Part shown: positions 24,431 to 38,300 of the stretch, one piece after another
Position numbering within the stretch: position 1 is the stretch's first letter
Layout of the letters: the number at the start of each line of letters is the position of its first letter
Assembly: GCA_017311315.1 (NCBI GenBank)
Contig: CM029610.1
Location: 10,988,728-11,052,727, forward strand
DNA length: 64,000 nt
Reading direction: 5' to 3'
Origin: Dendrocalamus latiflorus
Lineage: Eukaryota > Streptophyta > Magnoliopsida > Poales > Poaceae
Position numbers and translations under genes: made by a program
The notes under the pieces: model-generated
Database searches by the model: none
What the model saw: the letters and a program-made list of their open reading frames with translations, nothing else
What the model was told of the DNA's origin: nothing

Positions 24431-27400
24431 GGGCTTTAGGTCCGTGGTAATTGAATAATTAAATTGACACACAGTGCACAGTAGGATGGGAATGGGTGAG
24501 GCATTGCATTTACGTTTCCGTTATGTTGTAATGATGATTGTGGTTTGAGATGATATATTATATCTATATTATAAAACTATAGATATTATGTGTGGGGATA
24601 ACCCATGTTGAGAGGTTGAGGTTGTGGCCCTGGGCTGTACCAGGTTACACCACCGTTAGCGGTATGAGAATATGAAGGCGGTTACCTCGGATATCTTAGA
24701 ATAGGCGTTGATAGTGAGTATCTCTAGAAGAGCTGTCCTCTTCTTTGACTTTGAATTTGGTCAACTCTAGTCCAGTTGGGCTCGATGAGTTTCTCTTGGG
24801 TTATTAGTTCATTACGGTTGGTCGGTTGCTTTGAGAAAGGATAGTGTGTTTTGATTGGGCTGAATTTGTCCTGTAAAGCAATCATTGTTTTCCCAGCCGA
24901 TGAGTTATTCTTACGACTGGTGAACTTGGTTGGTGGTCAAGTTTGACCTTTATATTGGAGTTTTGTCTTCCTCATGGGAAATCTTGATCCATTTATTCGC
25001 TTGATGTTTTTGGGTTAATGAAAGTTTCCTTCTGCAAGTCCTTTAGTTCGTGGAGGCTTTTACTCATTGTATCTCTCTTGGGTATTTTGAGTGTTGAAGC
25101 TTAATGGATATCTTTTATGAAAGAAGATGTTAAACCCTTTGGCGATGTGTTGTCATGATAAGATGAGAGGTTATAATCAAAGCACTTAATGAATATGATA
25201 TGAATTATCAAGATTGGGTTGCAGTGTGTGCATGATTGATCTTAGCTAAGATCCTTGAAAGGAAAGTTGAATAAGTTGAGGTTGTTCTCTAGTAGTTCTT
25301 GATGAGCTGTGACTGTGAGTATGACTATATTTAGGTGGAATCAACAGAGGTAATAACAAGTAGGGAACGTTGACGAAACTGGTTTGATCACTATAGGTGA
25401 TATATTTTGATAAGCTTCTCGGATAGAGTGGACCTGCGGGTCTCATCGGATTAATCTAACCCTTTGGGATGGATAACTCCAGAAGATGTTAGAATATTGT
25501 CATAATGGATATTAATCTTGGAGTTACCTTTTATGGATAGGTACTGATCATATGTAATTGCTAGGTGCATTTATTACGTATCGAAGTATGGTTTTGAGCA
25601 TCACTAGGAGATGAACTGATGGAATGTAATTGGTGAATTATGTTACCTGATGGTGGAGTGGTAGGATAATAGTATGTCTTTGATGAGAAGGTTGATCCTT
25701 AAAATTGTTTAGTTTACTAAACTGGTTGGATTACTTGATCTCAATGGATTAATTTAACTGTGTAGGAAGGAAGAGATAAGGATGTTTTTGGTTTCTTGAT
25801 GGTCATATGTTTGCTAGTTGGAACGCAAATAGAGAAATGACCATAAATCCTTCCATGACGGTATAATCGTCAACTATTTACGATAACCATTAGATTGGAA
25901 TTGGTGTGCACTAAATTGATGTTGAGCATTGCTAATAGGTTAATGATTGGAATTTAAGGGTGATCTAAATAGGTGTGTTGTGAGGATGACCTGGGCAGCA
26001 TGCCTTAGTTAAAAGACGGTTTACTTCGATAGTGGGGTTTGTGCATTAGTTATCCTCTTGACCAGGTTGAGTATTGCAACCTTATAGAAAAATATATGAA
26101 ATAGGTTATTGTGTTTCCCTGGGAAGGTTAATGATGGGATAGTGAGTTATGTTGGTTCATGCCAGGAGTGCGTGATGTGATGTTAGAAAGACTAGCAGTT
26201 ATGGTTGCTAGAGTGATATTGATTCCTTTAAGAAGAGATTAATTTGATTGCCTTTCGTGATGTTTCGAGTTTTGCGGCGGAGATCATTTGGATCTCATGA
26301 TTTATTTGGTAGTTGAACTGTTCCGAGCAAAGTGAAGTGTGAAAGATCTTATTGGTTCTTGTGGTTTGGTCTTAAGAACTTGTCTTGTTCGAGCTGACCA
26401 AGTGTTGTTGTAGTCAAAGGATTGTTTTCTATGTTAACGGAAAGAGTGCATTAGGAGTATTTGAGGTCTGAAGCCAAGTTTCGTATCTTGCGATTTGATA
26501 TCCTCTTCTTGGGGGATTGTGCCTTCAATTGTGGACTCCCCTTATGTTTTCCGAGTTCATTGCCAATTGACTGTTCCTCTTGGTCAGGTGTTTACCGTGA
26601 TTGGTAAACGTTTATCTGAGTGCTGAAATTATTATTATTATTCTTATTGGCCTCTTCTTTTGAGAAAGGATTAACTGATTCATGTTGCAAAGCCTTTAAA
26701 GATGAATGTTGGCAACTGGATAGTGGTGGTCGAGTAGATGATTCTGTGAGGCTTCAGGTGTCAAGATGTTTGAGATGCATGGCGCAATAAATCGATTTAT
26801 TAGAATAATCCTTGGAAAGGATTTGATTTAAATAGAATGTTTGTCTTTGGAGTTAATAGGTTTCGTTGTCGCAACTAGTAGGACCTATAGCGAGATGTGG
26901 TCCAAGATCTTGTGTTCATCTTGATAAAATATTAGAATTAGCAAGTATGGAAATCTTGATTAGTTTCTTAGAGTATCGCTTTTTGGGTACTCGGTAAGAT
27001 TGTGTAGAAGATTTATGATGAGAGTAGTAGTATAGAGGAATCTAATAGTCGTGTTAATTAATGGGATAGCGAGGATGGTTGAGTTATTGTTAAGGATGAC
27101 TCGGCCTCAGTGAGTAACCCTTTGTGAGATAGATTATCTCTAAGGATAACTTGGTCAATCAGTTAGAAATGGCTACTTTGTGGTCGCGTAGCTAATTTTG
27201 ATTGGTGTGGGTTAGAGAAGGTCTAAGATTGGTGAAATGAATCGCTTTGGGCGGTTACTTGATTGGTGAGAAGTGTTGACCTTAGTGACTGAGGTTATTG
27301 TTGAGTTGTGTGAAAAGTTTAGTTATTAGATCTGAGGATTACCTATCAAGTATACCAGAAATTCATTGTAAGAGTCTTAAAGGTTGAAATGTGGGCTTTG

Positions 27401-28645
27401 CATTTTTATGCTAGCATCTTGGTTTTCCATGATTAGATTCCAAGAGTCATGGTGATGTTTGATAGAATCCTTGGAAGCAGTAAATGAGCATGAAGGTGGT
27501 GAATTTAAAGTTGATCATCCTTAACAGATTCAGGTGATGTGAATGTGGCTATAAGCTATATCGTGGTGTGTTGGGAATTATTTATCAAAGTAATTCCTCT
27601 GCTAGAGAAGTTGATCAGGGTATGTTATTGTGGATTGAAAGAGTCTCTTTGCATAGGTGTGGAATTTGTGTTCAGCTTGAGCATAGCCATGAGGTTGCTA
27701 ATTTAAGAGAAAAGAGTTAGAATGTTATGCGACGATTTGGGATCCTATGGTTTAAGAGAAAGTTAAATTCTTAAAAGAAAGATGGTGGAAAAGAGCGTGA
27801 TCTTGCTTAGTGAGATATTCTCTTAGTTTTATTTGAGCTTTGTGTTTATGACGGATGTCTATTACATATTGAGTGGGTTCTTGTCGGTTTGTCTGGTTCT
27901 TTCCAGTTAAGAAAAAAAGGTTAATCGGGTTATTCGAGGGGTTTCGTTTTTGGCTTATGTGGCATTTATTTCTAAACTGTCTCCTTGAAAGGTGGAAAAG
28001 TTTTCATGTTGAGTCTTTGTCTTTGGATTGGGCTCTTCTGAAGGGAAGATGGTTTTGAGTTGGTTGCATTAAGACTCTTTTGTTTTCAGTCGGGAACTGT
28101 TGTGCGTCCCTGGTTAAAAGAGGTGCCCATTATTAAAGTGAAGAGATCGATTGATACAAGGATCAAGAGTTTTGTGTGTTTGTGCACGTTGTGTGGTTTA
28201 GTACCCAAGGGAATGTTGTCCCAAGGAATAATGGTTGTTTCTGAAAGTTGGAGAGACTTGGTAGAGAGCGTATTGCTAGAACCGTCTTGAGTCCTAGCGT
28301 AGCGCACAGATCGTTTTGTATGACCTAGTGTCGAGGGAGTACTGGAGGAATCTGGAGCATGAAGTTTCGTTTGAGCCGTTGACCCTTGGGTAAGACCGTG
28401 CCTTCGAGACGTGTCCGTCGAGTGACTCTTGAAAGGATGGGACAAGTAGTAAGGCGTAACACGTCAGTACGTCAAGGTGTTTTTGTCGCAGCAGACCGAG
28501 AGAGAGGCCACTTGGGAATTGGAGTCTCGCATGCGCGAGCAATATCCGGAGTTATTCACAGCAGGTACGTGGCAATGTTAGTAAGATTTAGCTGTGATTA
28601 TATTTCTTGGCGTAAGCGTGGTTAGAATTCAGGGTCGAATTCCGT
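24431..28645 (+). other. Non-coding interior of element C
   Basis: About 4.2 kb with no long open frame; the longest minus-strand frame is about 120 codons (28086-28445) without a domain. The plus strand is T/G-rich with many stops in all frames. I could not find a CCHC knuckle, DTG or DSG protease, YVDD or YIDD, or an integrase triad. It may be old gag-pol sequence decayed beyond recognition in the source element or acquired sequence. Confidence 0.8.
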
Positions 28646-28660
28646 TTAAGGGGGGTAGAA
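28646..28660 (+). promoter_or_regulatory. Polypurine tract of element C
   Basis: TTAAGGGGGGTAGAA directly precedes the 3' LTR, the correct place for the plus-strand primer. Confidence 0.88.
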
Positions 28661-30922
28661 TGTAATATCCCGGAAGAGTTTTGGCGAATAATCAATTAAT
28701 CGGGGAGAAGGACCTTAAAGGGAAAAGTAAAAATATCAGTTTTAGGGGGGAATTTCTGAATTTTTATTGCAACCTGGGCCTGGGCTTTGGCCCAGGTGGA
28801 TTTCAGCCTAAGGGGGGGAGGCGCCACCTCCCCTCTAACCCTAGCCGCCCCCCTCTCCCCTTGTGCGCCCCTCCCTCCCTTGTGCCGCCCCCTCTGTGGT
28901 GCACCCCCTCCCCTCTGCCTCGCCCCGTCCAGCAGCGACTCCTCCTCCCCTCTCCTCCATTGCCGGTGATCAAGACCTCCAATTGTTGCCGAATGATCGG
29001 GGGAAAGGATTAAGGCGCAGCTAGGCGATTGGGTTCGGAGGAAGGGAAGAAGAAGAAGGGGAAAGAGGAAAAGGAGAGGAGGAATTCGTGGAGTATACGT
29101 GGTATTTCTACAGCGATTCGCCAAGGGTAATCCCTGTTCTTCCCCTAATAGATGTATATTCTATTGCGTAATCAATGTCGGTATTCTGGACTGCTAGAAC
29201 AGATCGGGTTAGTCGGCTGTTTTGGGGAAGATTCGTGGGGATTTAGGTCTGTACTTTGCCTAGATAGTTGGAAAGGGTGTCATTATCTTTCCATGAAGTG
29301 CTAGAACGCGTCATTTGGATCTCTGTAGCAGAAGTTATGATTTTATTAGCGGAACTGTTCTGCAGATCGGTGGGTTTTCCGTCAGGTTTTGGGAGATCGA
29401 GTTTTGCGATTAGAAACTGGGAGAATTAGAGAACCTCAGTATAATGAAAGTTGTAGGTAATTGTCTTAGATTTCCGGGAAGTCCAAGAAATCGTGATTCG
29501 GACACTCGTAAAGAAAGTTATGGTATTTTTAGCGCTCGGTCCAGAGAGCCTGACGAGAATTTGACGTTTTAAGAAAACCAGTTGGTGCGGGTAGAACATG
29601 GCCGAATCAGAAAGGCTCACCAACTAGGTTTAGTTAGATAATTTAATTATCTTTCCAGAAATGCTGAGAACGCCCCATTCGAACTTCTGTACCAATAGAT
29701 ATGAATTTCTGAAGTTGGCTGTCCGTGGAGGGGGACAGGATGCCGAAAGGATTTGGGGTTTTGGTTCAAGCTAAACACGTTGGGTTAGTTTGGGGGTGTT
29801 CTTTTATTTAATCTAAAAACTTGCTGCTGTTGTCCTAGCAATCATTATAATTATTATTCAGGAGGAGGAAGGATTCCAGGGGCCGCGCCTTCTGATCATT
29901 CCCCATTTTCTCGTGGTTAAGGCAAGTATAATGATGGTTTAAATTTTATAGTGTGGATTGTTGATGATTGTTGCTATGAAGATGGTTGTTCCATGCTTTG
30001 AGAATATGTGATCTTGATCATGATAATGATATGTTGATATTGTTTATGGTAGATTGCAATTGAAAGAGTTCCTGAGAATTTATGATGCATAGTTGTTGTG
30101 AATGCAAGTTTTATTTGTTGAGACATTCACATTTGTGCATCATGCTGATTTATTGAAGTCTTGGTCACGAGATGACCAAGCGCCGAGGTCCCCGGCATGT
30201 TGTTGTCATGACGGGCTAAAGGTCCCCATACTTGTGGAGTATGGGCAATTGGTCCCTGTACCAGAGGGTACAGGCATGGGTGTGCATTGACGGATGCACA
30301 CTCCGCATTACCGGTAAAATGCGCAAGAGAAGAGATAAAGAGATTTTTGATCATATTGCATAGCATGTTTATTCATATGATTGATGGATGAATTTGTGAA
30401 GTGATGTTCACTTTTATCCTTGCTGCCATTATTTATATTTGCTGAGTCTTTGAACTCACTCTTGTTGTTGTTTGTTGTTGTGGTTGTTGTTTGTTTTTAG
30501 GTACCTACATGAGATCGGCATGCATGGGAATAAAGAGGGATTAGTTTTGATGCACATGCACGGTCTATTCACCATGGAAGGAAGAAAGAACATTAAACAT
30601 TATTTGCTGAATAATTTAAGTGGTATTTGATTATTGTCAATCAGGTTCAATGTGTAATAAAGAATAGAACTTATTTGCTTTGATTCCGTTCTTTATCTAA
30701 GTAGTATGGTTATGAGTGTGATGGTGATCATAACCTAGTTTTGCTTATAAATGAACTTATTGCTTATTGGTATTCATATCAGTTGATTATGCTTGTTGAA
30801 ACCTTTGATTTACTCAATAAACAAAGGAAGTTCTGCCGAAATTTTGTAAGATGAATATTAGTTTCCTTCTTATGTTATTAGTTTGGTAGCGTTCCAGGTC
30901 ATTGATTGGCTGGGGTGTTACA
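28661..30922 (+). repeat. 3' LTR of element C
   Basis: 2,262 bp. Differs from the 5' LTR mainly by an extra 23 bases near 29197-29219, bounded by a GCT direct repeat, which suggests a small deletion in the left copy. Ends at GAATC. Confidence 0.96.
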
Positions 30923-30927
30923 GAATC

Positions 30928-33870
30928 ATGTGAAAATTGTCCTAAACTCACAAACTAAGATTGATGCTCTTAACAAGACACTAGAAGAGAAATCTAAATT
31001 TGAAAGATCCATATCCATGACTACATCTGAGAAATTAATCAATTCTATTTCTTGTGCAATTTGTGCTAAAATTAGGACTGATTAGATGAGATGCATGGGG
31101 CTTTTAGAGTCAAGTATAAGCAGCAATTGGCTAGGGTTAGAAATTCACCTTGTGTGTCTTATGAGGCTATAAAGTTTGAGATAGCTATCCATAAAGAGAG
31201 ATATACTAGGGTAACCAAAATAAATGAGTGTGTCACATGTGAAAACCTAGCCCAAGAAAATGACTACCTTAAAGAGACCATCGAGAGATTTTCTAGTGGC
31301 AAGACGAATATCAATATAATGCTTAACCAATCTAAGGTGAGTGTGAAGAAGAGAGGCTTAGAATTTAATTTCCAAGAGCATTCCAAGAACCACCCATCTA
31401 AGGTTGTAAGAGTTATTGAGAGTGGCAAGTTTAAGGTAAAACCCCCTGAGTCGTCTAAGATAGTCTTCAGATCTGCATATTTTTCCCAAACTCCTCCTAA
31501 TAAGATAGGTCATTCTACTTTAGCAGGTCAGATCCCTCAAAAGGTCAAGTACCATTACACCTTATGTTAGAAGGATGGCCACATATTTGAGTTCTGCTTC
31601 CATAGGCCCAAGGTTGAGAGGAAAGAGTGAGTGTGTACTTTGAGGTCTATTAGAGGAGTTCATTCACCCATGAGTGCCTCTGGAGCTAGGTAGCCAATCT
31701 TTCCTTCTAGACATAGGCCTAGGTTTGTGCATAACTTCTTTGACTCCTTTGATGGCTCTAGGCAATGTTTTGAGTTAGGATATCATGAGGGTAAATCATG
31801 AGTAGCATCTAGACATGGGGAGTACTAGCCTTTTGGTAGGCAAATTTGAGAGGTCTAGGTGGTTCTCGTGTGCATTCTCATGATTATTTTACTAACTATT
31901 TTATTGCTGGTTCTACCACTGTTCCTAGACATCATGTGGTCAGTACTACTTATGCCATATAGGTCCAATGTGTGAGGAAGGGGGATGTGTGGCTTGTTGA
32001 CTCCGGATGTTCTTGACACATGACCAGAGATTCTAGATGGTTCTCCTTCCTCACACGTGCATATAGCAATGAGTTGATCATATTTGGGGATGCTTCTACC
32101 AAGACTATGACAGCCAAAGGCACAATGCACGTCAACAACGACTGCTTGCTTAGGTATGTAACTTTGGAATGTAAGCTGAGGTATAATATGCTATCTATCT
32201 TCCAGCTTCTTGATGAGGGTCTGGAAGTGAGATTCAAGAGTAGTGAGTGTAGAGTTCTAGACTCCTTGAGTGAGTATGTCTTTAGGATCTCTAGGTTTGA
32301 GAGGATATTTAGTGCTAATTTCAGTATCTTTTCTACCTCTAGCCCTAGGTGTCCTATGGCTTCTGACTCTTATGACTTAGTGTTGTGGCATCATAGGTTT
32401 GGACACATAGGTTTCGACCACTTGACTAGAGTTAGTAGCAAGAACCTTATTAGAGGATTGTCTAAACTTAAGAGTACTAGAGACCTAATGCGCACACCCT
32501 GTAGACATGGTAAGATGATTTCTACTTCTCATTCACCTCTTAATTTAGTGATGACAAATGTTCCTGGACAACCCTTGCACTTAGACACAGTTGGCCCTTC
32601 TACAATCTAGTTTGCATGAGAGCAGTGGTATATACTTGTCATTGTAGAGAGTTGGCCTTTAGACTAGCAGTTGACTTCCTAGGGGTCGTAAGAGCTATTA
32701 GGAGTAACAATGGTACATAATTCAAGAACTCATTCTTTGCCACTTTCTGCACTAAGAGAGGGTTAGAGCACTAGTTTTTCTCACCTAGAGTCCCCTAGCA
32801 GAATGGGGTTATAGAGAGGAAGAATAGAATTCTTGTAGAGATGGCTAGGATCATGCCAGATGATCACAGCACCCGTAGGAGATTTTGGGTTGAAGAGATC
32901 TCTATGGTTTGCTATGTGTCCAATAGGGTTTTTTGAGATCGGTTATAGGCAAGTCTTCCTTTGAGTTTAGATTTAGTCATAGACCTAGAGTCTCTCATTT
33001 CAAGACATTTAGTTGCAAGTGCTTTATTTTTTAAACATGACAATTTAGATAAATTTGAATCTAGATGTTATGATGGTAGTTTCTTTGGATATCCTGCTCA
33101 TTCTTGTGGATATTGTGTATTTAATTTGGATACTAACAAAATTATTAAGATGTGTGAAGTCACTTTTGATGAGTCTAGTCTTAGCACTAGAACTGACGGT
33201 GTAGGTACGCAGGTACACGGTGATCAGAAGAGCATCTTCGTCGATGATGACTCTGACATAGAGGATGAGGACCCAATCCATTCTCTAGTCACTCTTGAGT
33301 TGGTTGGAGAGCCTGCTTCTATTTCTCCAGCTTTAGAAGAGCTGCCTCATCGCACCTTCACTGGCGCTTCAAGTAGCTCTGCTCCTATCTCCACAGCCCA
33401 TAAGGTAGGGTTCACATCTGCACTATGACCTCCTCTTCATATTTAGCAATGACACGCTCCAGAGTAGATGATTGTGGATCTCTATGAGCGAGTTACTCGC
33501 TCCAGGTTTATCTCTCTAGATTCTTATGCACATTCTACTTTTGTTGCGTCTTTTGAACCCCAAGATATCACCCATGTTTTATCTGATTCTTCTTGGGTTG
33601 ATCACATGCATGAAGAGTTAAAAACTTTGAAAGAAACCAGTCTGGACCTTAGTTGAACCTCCACCTAATCACAATGTAATAGGAACAAAATGGGTTTTCA
33701 GGAATAAGCAAAGTGAAGATGGGTTGGTAGTTCGTAACAAGGCTAGGATTGTAGCTCAAGATATTCCCAAGTAGACAACTTAGACTTTGAAGAGACCTTG
33801 CACCTATAGCTTGATTAGATGTCATTTGTATGTTGTTAGCATTCACATGGGTTTCATCATAGTTTAACTA
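30928..33870 (+). pseudogene. Copia B gag 3' part and pol pseudogene
   Basis: Continues the element cut at 22172. Order: gag C-terminus (31091-31570) with a knuckle-like YHYTLC...DGHIFEFCF near 31550-31600; protease DSGCS followed by a stop then HMTRDSRW near 32000-32040; an open stretch 32020-32610 with the pre-integrase motif LWHHRFGHIGFDHL; integrase relics near 32690-32930 (NGVIERKNR); a connection region (32961-33428) with GYPAHSCGYCVFN; and the first part of reverse transcriptase near 33680-33760. Stops interrupt nearly every domain and the conserved core of reverse transcriptase is missing. Confidence 0.82.
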
Positions 33871-34523
33871 GATTTTAGCCATGTTTCATATAGGTTTCAG
33901 CCATGTTTCACATAGGTTTTACCATTAGGTTTCACCAATGATCTTCTTATCACAAAGTTTCATGCGGTTTCCCATCCACAAGTGACCTTAAAGCTTCAGC
34001 CAATTTTAACTTCAAGTTTTAAAAATGTTTCAAGAAGGTTTAGTGTGGCAACATCTCAGATTCATTAAGTATCAACACATTTTTAGGAGATTCACATAAG
34101 GTTCACTACAAGCATACAATATTAAGACATTTAACACAAGTTCCAAACAAGGAGTTCCAATCAATAGCACCACCATCCATGCATACAAAGCATTACAGAT
34201 AACCATGTGTTTGCAATATTGAAAGAAATATTAAAAAATCATCACAAAGTGTATCAACAATCAAAAGGTGGAGGTCTCCTTCTGTGAGTCTTGATATGGT
34301 TGCTTCGTTATTTTCTTTGCCTTCTTTTTTCCCCACGGTTTTGTCATATTGAAAGACGGACGACTGTATTCTTGTTGAGTTTTTGGGTAGCCTCTAGTAG
34401 TTTTTTTGTAGGGTCTCTAAACACTAGTGTGTTACTCTCACCCTACAAATATCTCATTTACAATGTTGCATCTATTAGGTTTAGGAGGGAGAGCATGTTG
34501 TCGAGATAAGTTGATAGTGGCTA
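33871..34523. other. Unassigned AT-rich sequence
   Basis: Many degenerate GTTTCA/GGTTTCAC phrases at 33845-34040. No gene or clear TE terminus. It lies between the truncated copia B and the left end of CACTA 3; the three bases before that end are CTA. Confidence 0.4.
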
Positions 34524-35126
34524 CACTACTACAGAGAAGGCCATACTGGATGCTACATCATATACGATTCCCCAAATCCATTAGTGTTTTAATTATCACA
34601 GATGATTTTACATATGCGACCGTCTATGTTAGTAGCGATGGATAGAACCTTCTGTGATACATAATTATCACAGATGGTTGTTATTAAGAACTATTTGTGA
34701 ATTATTATAGACAATTCTAATAAACAACCGTATTGAATTGTCATAGATGGTTCTTGTTAAAAATCGTATATGATAATTCACAGACGGTTCTTAATACGAA
34801 CCATCTGTGATAAATAATTATAATAGACGGTTCGTGGTTGGAAGTGTCTGTGATATATCATATTATTAAATACCACACCAGGCTAGTCTTAATAGATCTG
34901 TCTGCTCTACATTGTGCTGCTTTGAAGGAGGCAACCGACTTTGGGGAGTTTGGAGAAAGCATACTACAGATTTGCATGCCTGCTTGTAGATTGATTTGTT
35001 CTTGGTTATTTGATGTTAGCATTTTCTTCTAACTATATGCATTATACTAAAGAGTGATGATAACTAGATTTAGATCTAGCTTGGTAGTTTACTCCAATTT
35101 AAGAATGGGTCACTACTCCTATTTTA

Positions 35127-35229
<103 letters not shown>

Positions 35230-35364
35230 CTTCATGAATAGTACGTAGCTAGCTACTTTAGATGGACAATTTAAGGTGAATGACAATTATGTGTAAGTCT
35301 TAGGCTAGCTAGCTATAGAAGTATTAATCTAATTTGATACTAATTTGTTACATGCATAGCGTGG

Positions 35365-38300
35365 ATGGACCGCAGCTGGTTGTACGTCGAGAACTATGTG
35401 AGTAAAGAGTATATTTATGGCATGTCTACTTTTAGAAGAGCAACCGAGTAGAATATGTTGAAGAAGGGGATGGAATATATGTATTGTTCATGCATTGATT
35501 GTGATAATCTGAAGATATTTATTAACTCAGTGTAGATCAGAACTCACTTGATTTGAAAGGGTTTGAAAAAGAGATACACATGTTGGACCAGTCACGGTAA
35601 AGAGAAGATTATAAAGGATGGTAGTTATGACATCGTTGATGGAGACAACGATATGTCAGATGTGGACTGTACTTTAGATGAGAATAGGTCGTACAATGAT
35701 AATCTGGATCAGATGTTATGCGATGCAGAAGGGAACTATAGTGAGAGAGAGAGAGAGAGAGTTTGGTAAATTTGAGGGCTTGATGGAGGACTCGGAGAAA
35801 CCTTTGTTCCCAAGCTGTAAGCCGCAATACACAAGGTTGCCATCCATTCTTGAATTGCTAAAATTGAAGGCAAGCAATGGTTAGTCAGACAAGAGTTTCA
35901 CGGTGTTGCTAGGCCTTGTAATGAACATCCGTTTGGAGAAAAATGTGTTACTGAGAACCACTTACTAAGTTAAGAAGGTTCTTTGTCTATTGGGAATAGA
36001 AGTAGAAAGAATACATGCATATTCGAATGATCGTATCCTCTAACATAAAGAGTATGCAAACTTACATATTTGTCCAATGTGTAAAGCATCTTGACACAAG
36101 CGTAAGAATGACTCTGATGATGGTGAGAGCATCGAGGTGAGGCAAGGACCTCCTGTTAAGGTGTTGTGGTATCTGCCTTAATTCCCCATTTGAAACGTTT
36201 ATTTGTGAATTGAAAGGATGCAAGATTGCCATGTTGGCACTCGGAGGAGTATAAGAAAGATGGAAAGATAAGACACCCTACTAATTTTGCCTATTGGAGG
36301 AACATCGATAGGATGTTTATATACTTTGGTGCGGAATTAAGTAATATAAGGTTTGCGTTGAGTACAGATGGAATGAATTATTTCGGTAACATGAGCAGCT
36401 GACATAGCATCTGGCCCGTTAATGTATGCATGTACAACCTTCCTCCTTAGTTGTATATGAAGCGGAAGTACATTTTGATGTCATTACTTATCCAATAGCC
36501 AAAGCAACCTGAGAACAATATTGATGTGCACCTAGCACCATTCCTGAAAGATCTTGTGACATTATGAAATGAAGGGGGTACTTGTATAGGATGTGGACAG
36601 ACGAGAGAACTTTATTCTGTGCACCATGTTGTTCTGCGCCATCAATGATTTTCCTGCCCTTGATAACTTGTTGGGGTTGAGTACAAAAGGAGCAAAAACC
36701 TATTTGCACTACTTAGATTATACCGAGAGTGCGTGGTTGAACAACTTGTGTAAAATTGTTTATATGTCTCTCCATAGGTTTCTTCCAAGGTATAATTTAT
36801 ACCGCAAGATAAAGAAATAATTTGATATGAAAAAGAGGATGACTCAGCTCCAAGACTTTTTAGCGGGAAAGAGGTATATGAAATGGTTAAGGATATCAAT
36901 GTTGTGCTTGAAAAAGGATATAAGTTGATAACCCATCAAAAGAACATGTGGAAGAAGATATCAATATTTTGGGACTTGCCTTATTGGGAGCACTTAGAAG
37001 TTCGCAATTGTATCAATTCATGCATGTAGAGAAAAATATATGTGATAGCTTGATTGGTCTCTTATTAAATATTCGTGACAAACAAAGGATGGTGTCAATG
37101 AATGATATGACTTGGTCACTATGAACATTAGAATTAAGTTAGCTCCGCAGAGGCCAATAAAGGCCGAATGTACCTTCGCCCAGTTTACTGCAATCTGTGT
37201 AAGGCCAAGAGAACTGAACTATGCTAGTGCTTGTATGGTATGAAAGTTCCGTCCGGTTACTCCGTCAGCATGAAGAAACTTGATCCATGGAAGATTTAAA
37301 ATTAATTAGCATGAAGTCACATGACTATCATGTGCTAATGACACAATTGCTTCCTGTTATAATTAGAAATATTTTATTGAACAAGATTTGAGTGACAATC
37401 ATAATGCTGTGTTATTTTTTAATGCAATTGCTTAGAAGGTCATCGATCCCAATGGACTAGATGCTCTACAAGTTGAGGTGATGACGACTCTATGTTATCT
37501 TGAGATGTATTTCTCTCCATCATTTTTTCATATCATGGTCCATCTCATTGTGATATGTTGTGAAAGAGATAAAGATATGTGGCTCTGTATTTCTTCTTCA
37601 TATGTATGCATTCGAGGGGTATGTGGGAATTCTCAAATATTATGTACGGAATCGATCTCTACCGGAGGGCAGAATCATTAAAGGTTATGCAACCAAAGAG
37701 GTCATTGAGTTATGCATAGATTACATTGCTCAGGTTGAACTGATAGGTGTGCCACTATCTCGTCACGAGGAGAGACTAGAGGGTGTCGGGACCATCGGAA
37801 GGAAAACAATAACTCATGATCTAGATACGTACGCTCAAACCCTTTTCATGATCTTGCAACACATGACTAAAGTGTCCTCGTGTATTGATGAGCACAAGAA
37901 CATGCTACGCCAAGAGAATCCAGGCCGATCAGATATTTGGATTATGAGACAGCATAGTAGTCGGTTCAATGAATGGTTGAAGGTGCAATTCATTGGGAGG
38001 TCATCAAGTGATATGTTATAATGGTTGACAAAAGGGCCAAAATTTATAATTCTGACATAGCATCGATACGACATAAATGTGTACATATTTTATATAATAG
38101 ATCATGATAGAAAGAGTATAGTCCAGAACTTAGGTGTCCGCATATATGCAATTCATGAGTAGTTCAGTACCACTGGCTCAAGCTCCTACTACAGGCTTGT
38201 AGAGAATATTTGGAAGCTCGACTAGGTACTTTTTAAGATCCCTCTATTTCGGTGCCGTTCGGTCCAATTCCCACAAGGTGTAAGGGTCGACAAGTATGAC

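Larger units (their letters stand above)
22173..30922 (+). mobile_element. Young LTR retrotransposon C with non-coding interior (8,750 bp)
   Basis: LTRs at 22173-24416 and 28661-30922 both begin TGTAATATCCCGGAAG and end GGGGTGTTACA, and the element is flanked by the 5-bp duplication GAATC (22168-22172 and 30923-30927). Comparing by eye I find only about nine substitutions and a few small indels over 2.24 kb, plus a 23-bp segment near 29197-29219 absent from the left LTR. A perfect tRNA-Met primer site follows the 5' LTR and a purine tract precedes the 3' LTR. The 4,244-bp interior has no frame resembling gag, protease, reverse transcriptase or integrase. It is therefore best described as a large non-autonomous LTR derivative that must have moved with proteins from a partner. 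Oryza Spip and Squiq elements, partners of RIRE3 and RIRE8, are precedents; identity with them is untested. Confidence 0.93.
20719..33870 (+). mobile_element. Decayed copia element B, SIRE-like, split and 3'-truncated
   Basis: A degenerate primer site (GTGATATCAGAGC, about 20719-20731) is followed by gag at 20774 and plus-strand pol fragments. The element is cut by the LTR element at 22173-30922 (duplication GAATC) and resumes at 30928. Homology is lost near 33870 inside the reverse transcriptase N-terminal region, shortly after a GTKWVFRNK-type motif; no YVDD, RNase H or 3' LTR is seen. Dozens of stops and frameshifts make it the oldest copia in the window. The SIRE-like assignment rests on the gag type and the polyprotein style. 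Confidence 0.8.

Noticed and set aside
31855..32237. Minus-strand frames opposite the copia B protease region
   Set aside because: They are shadows of the plus-strand pol pseudogene.
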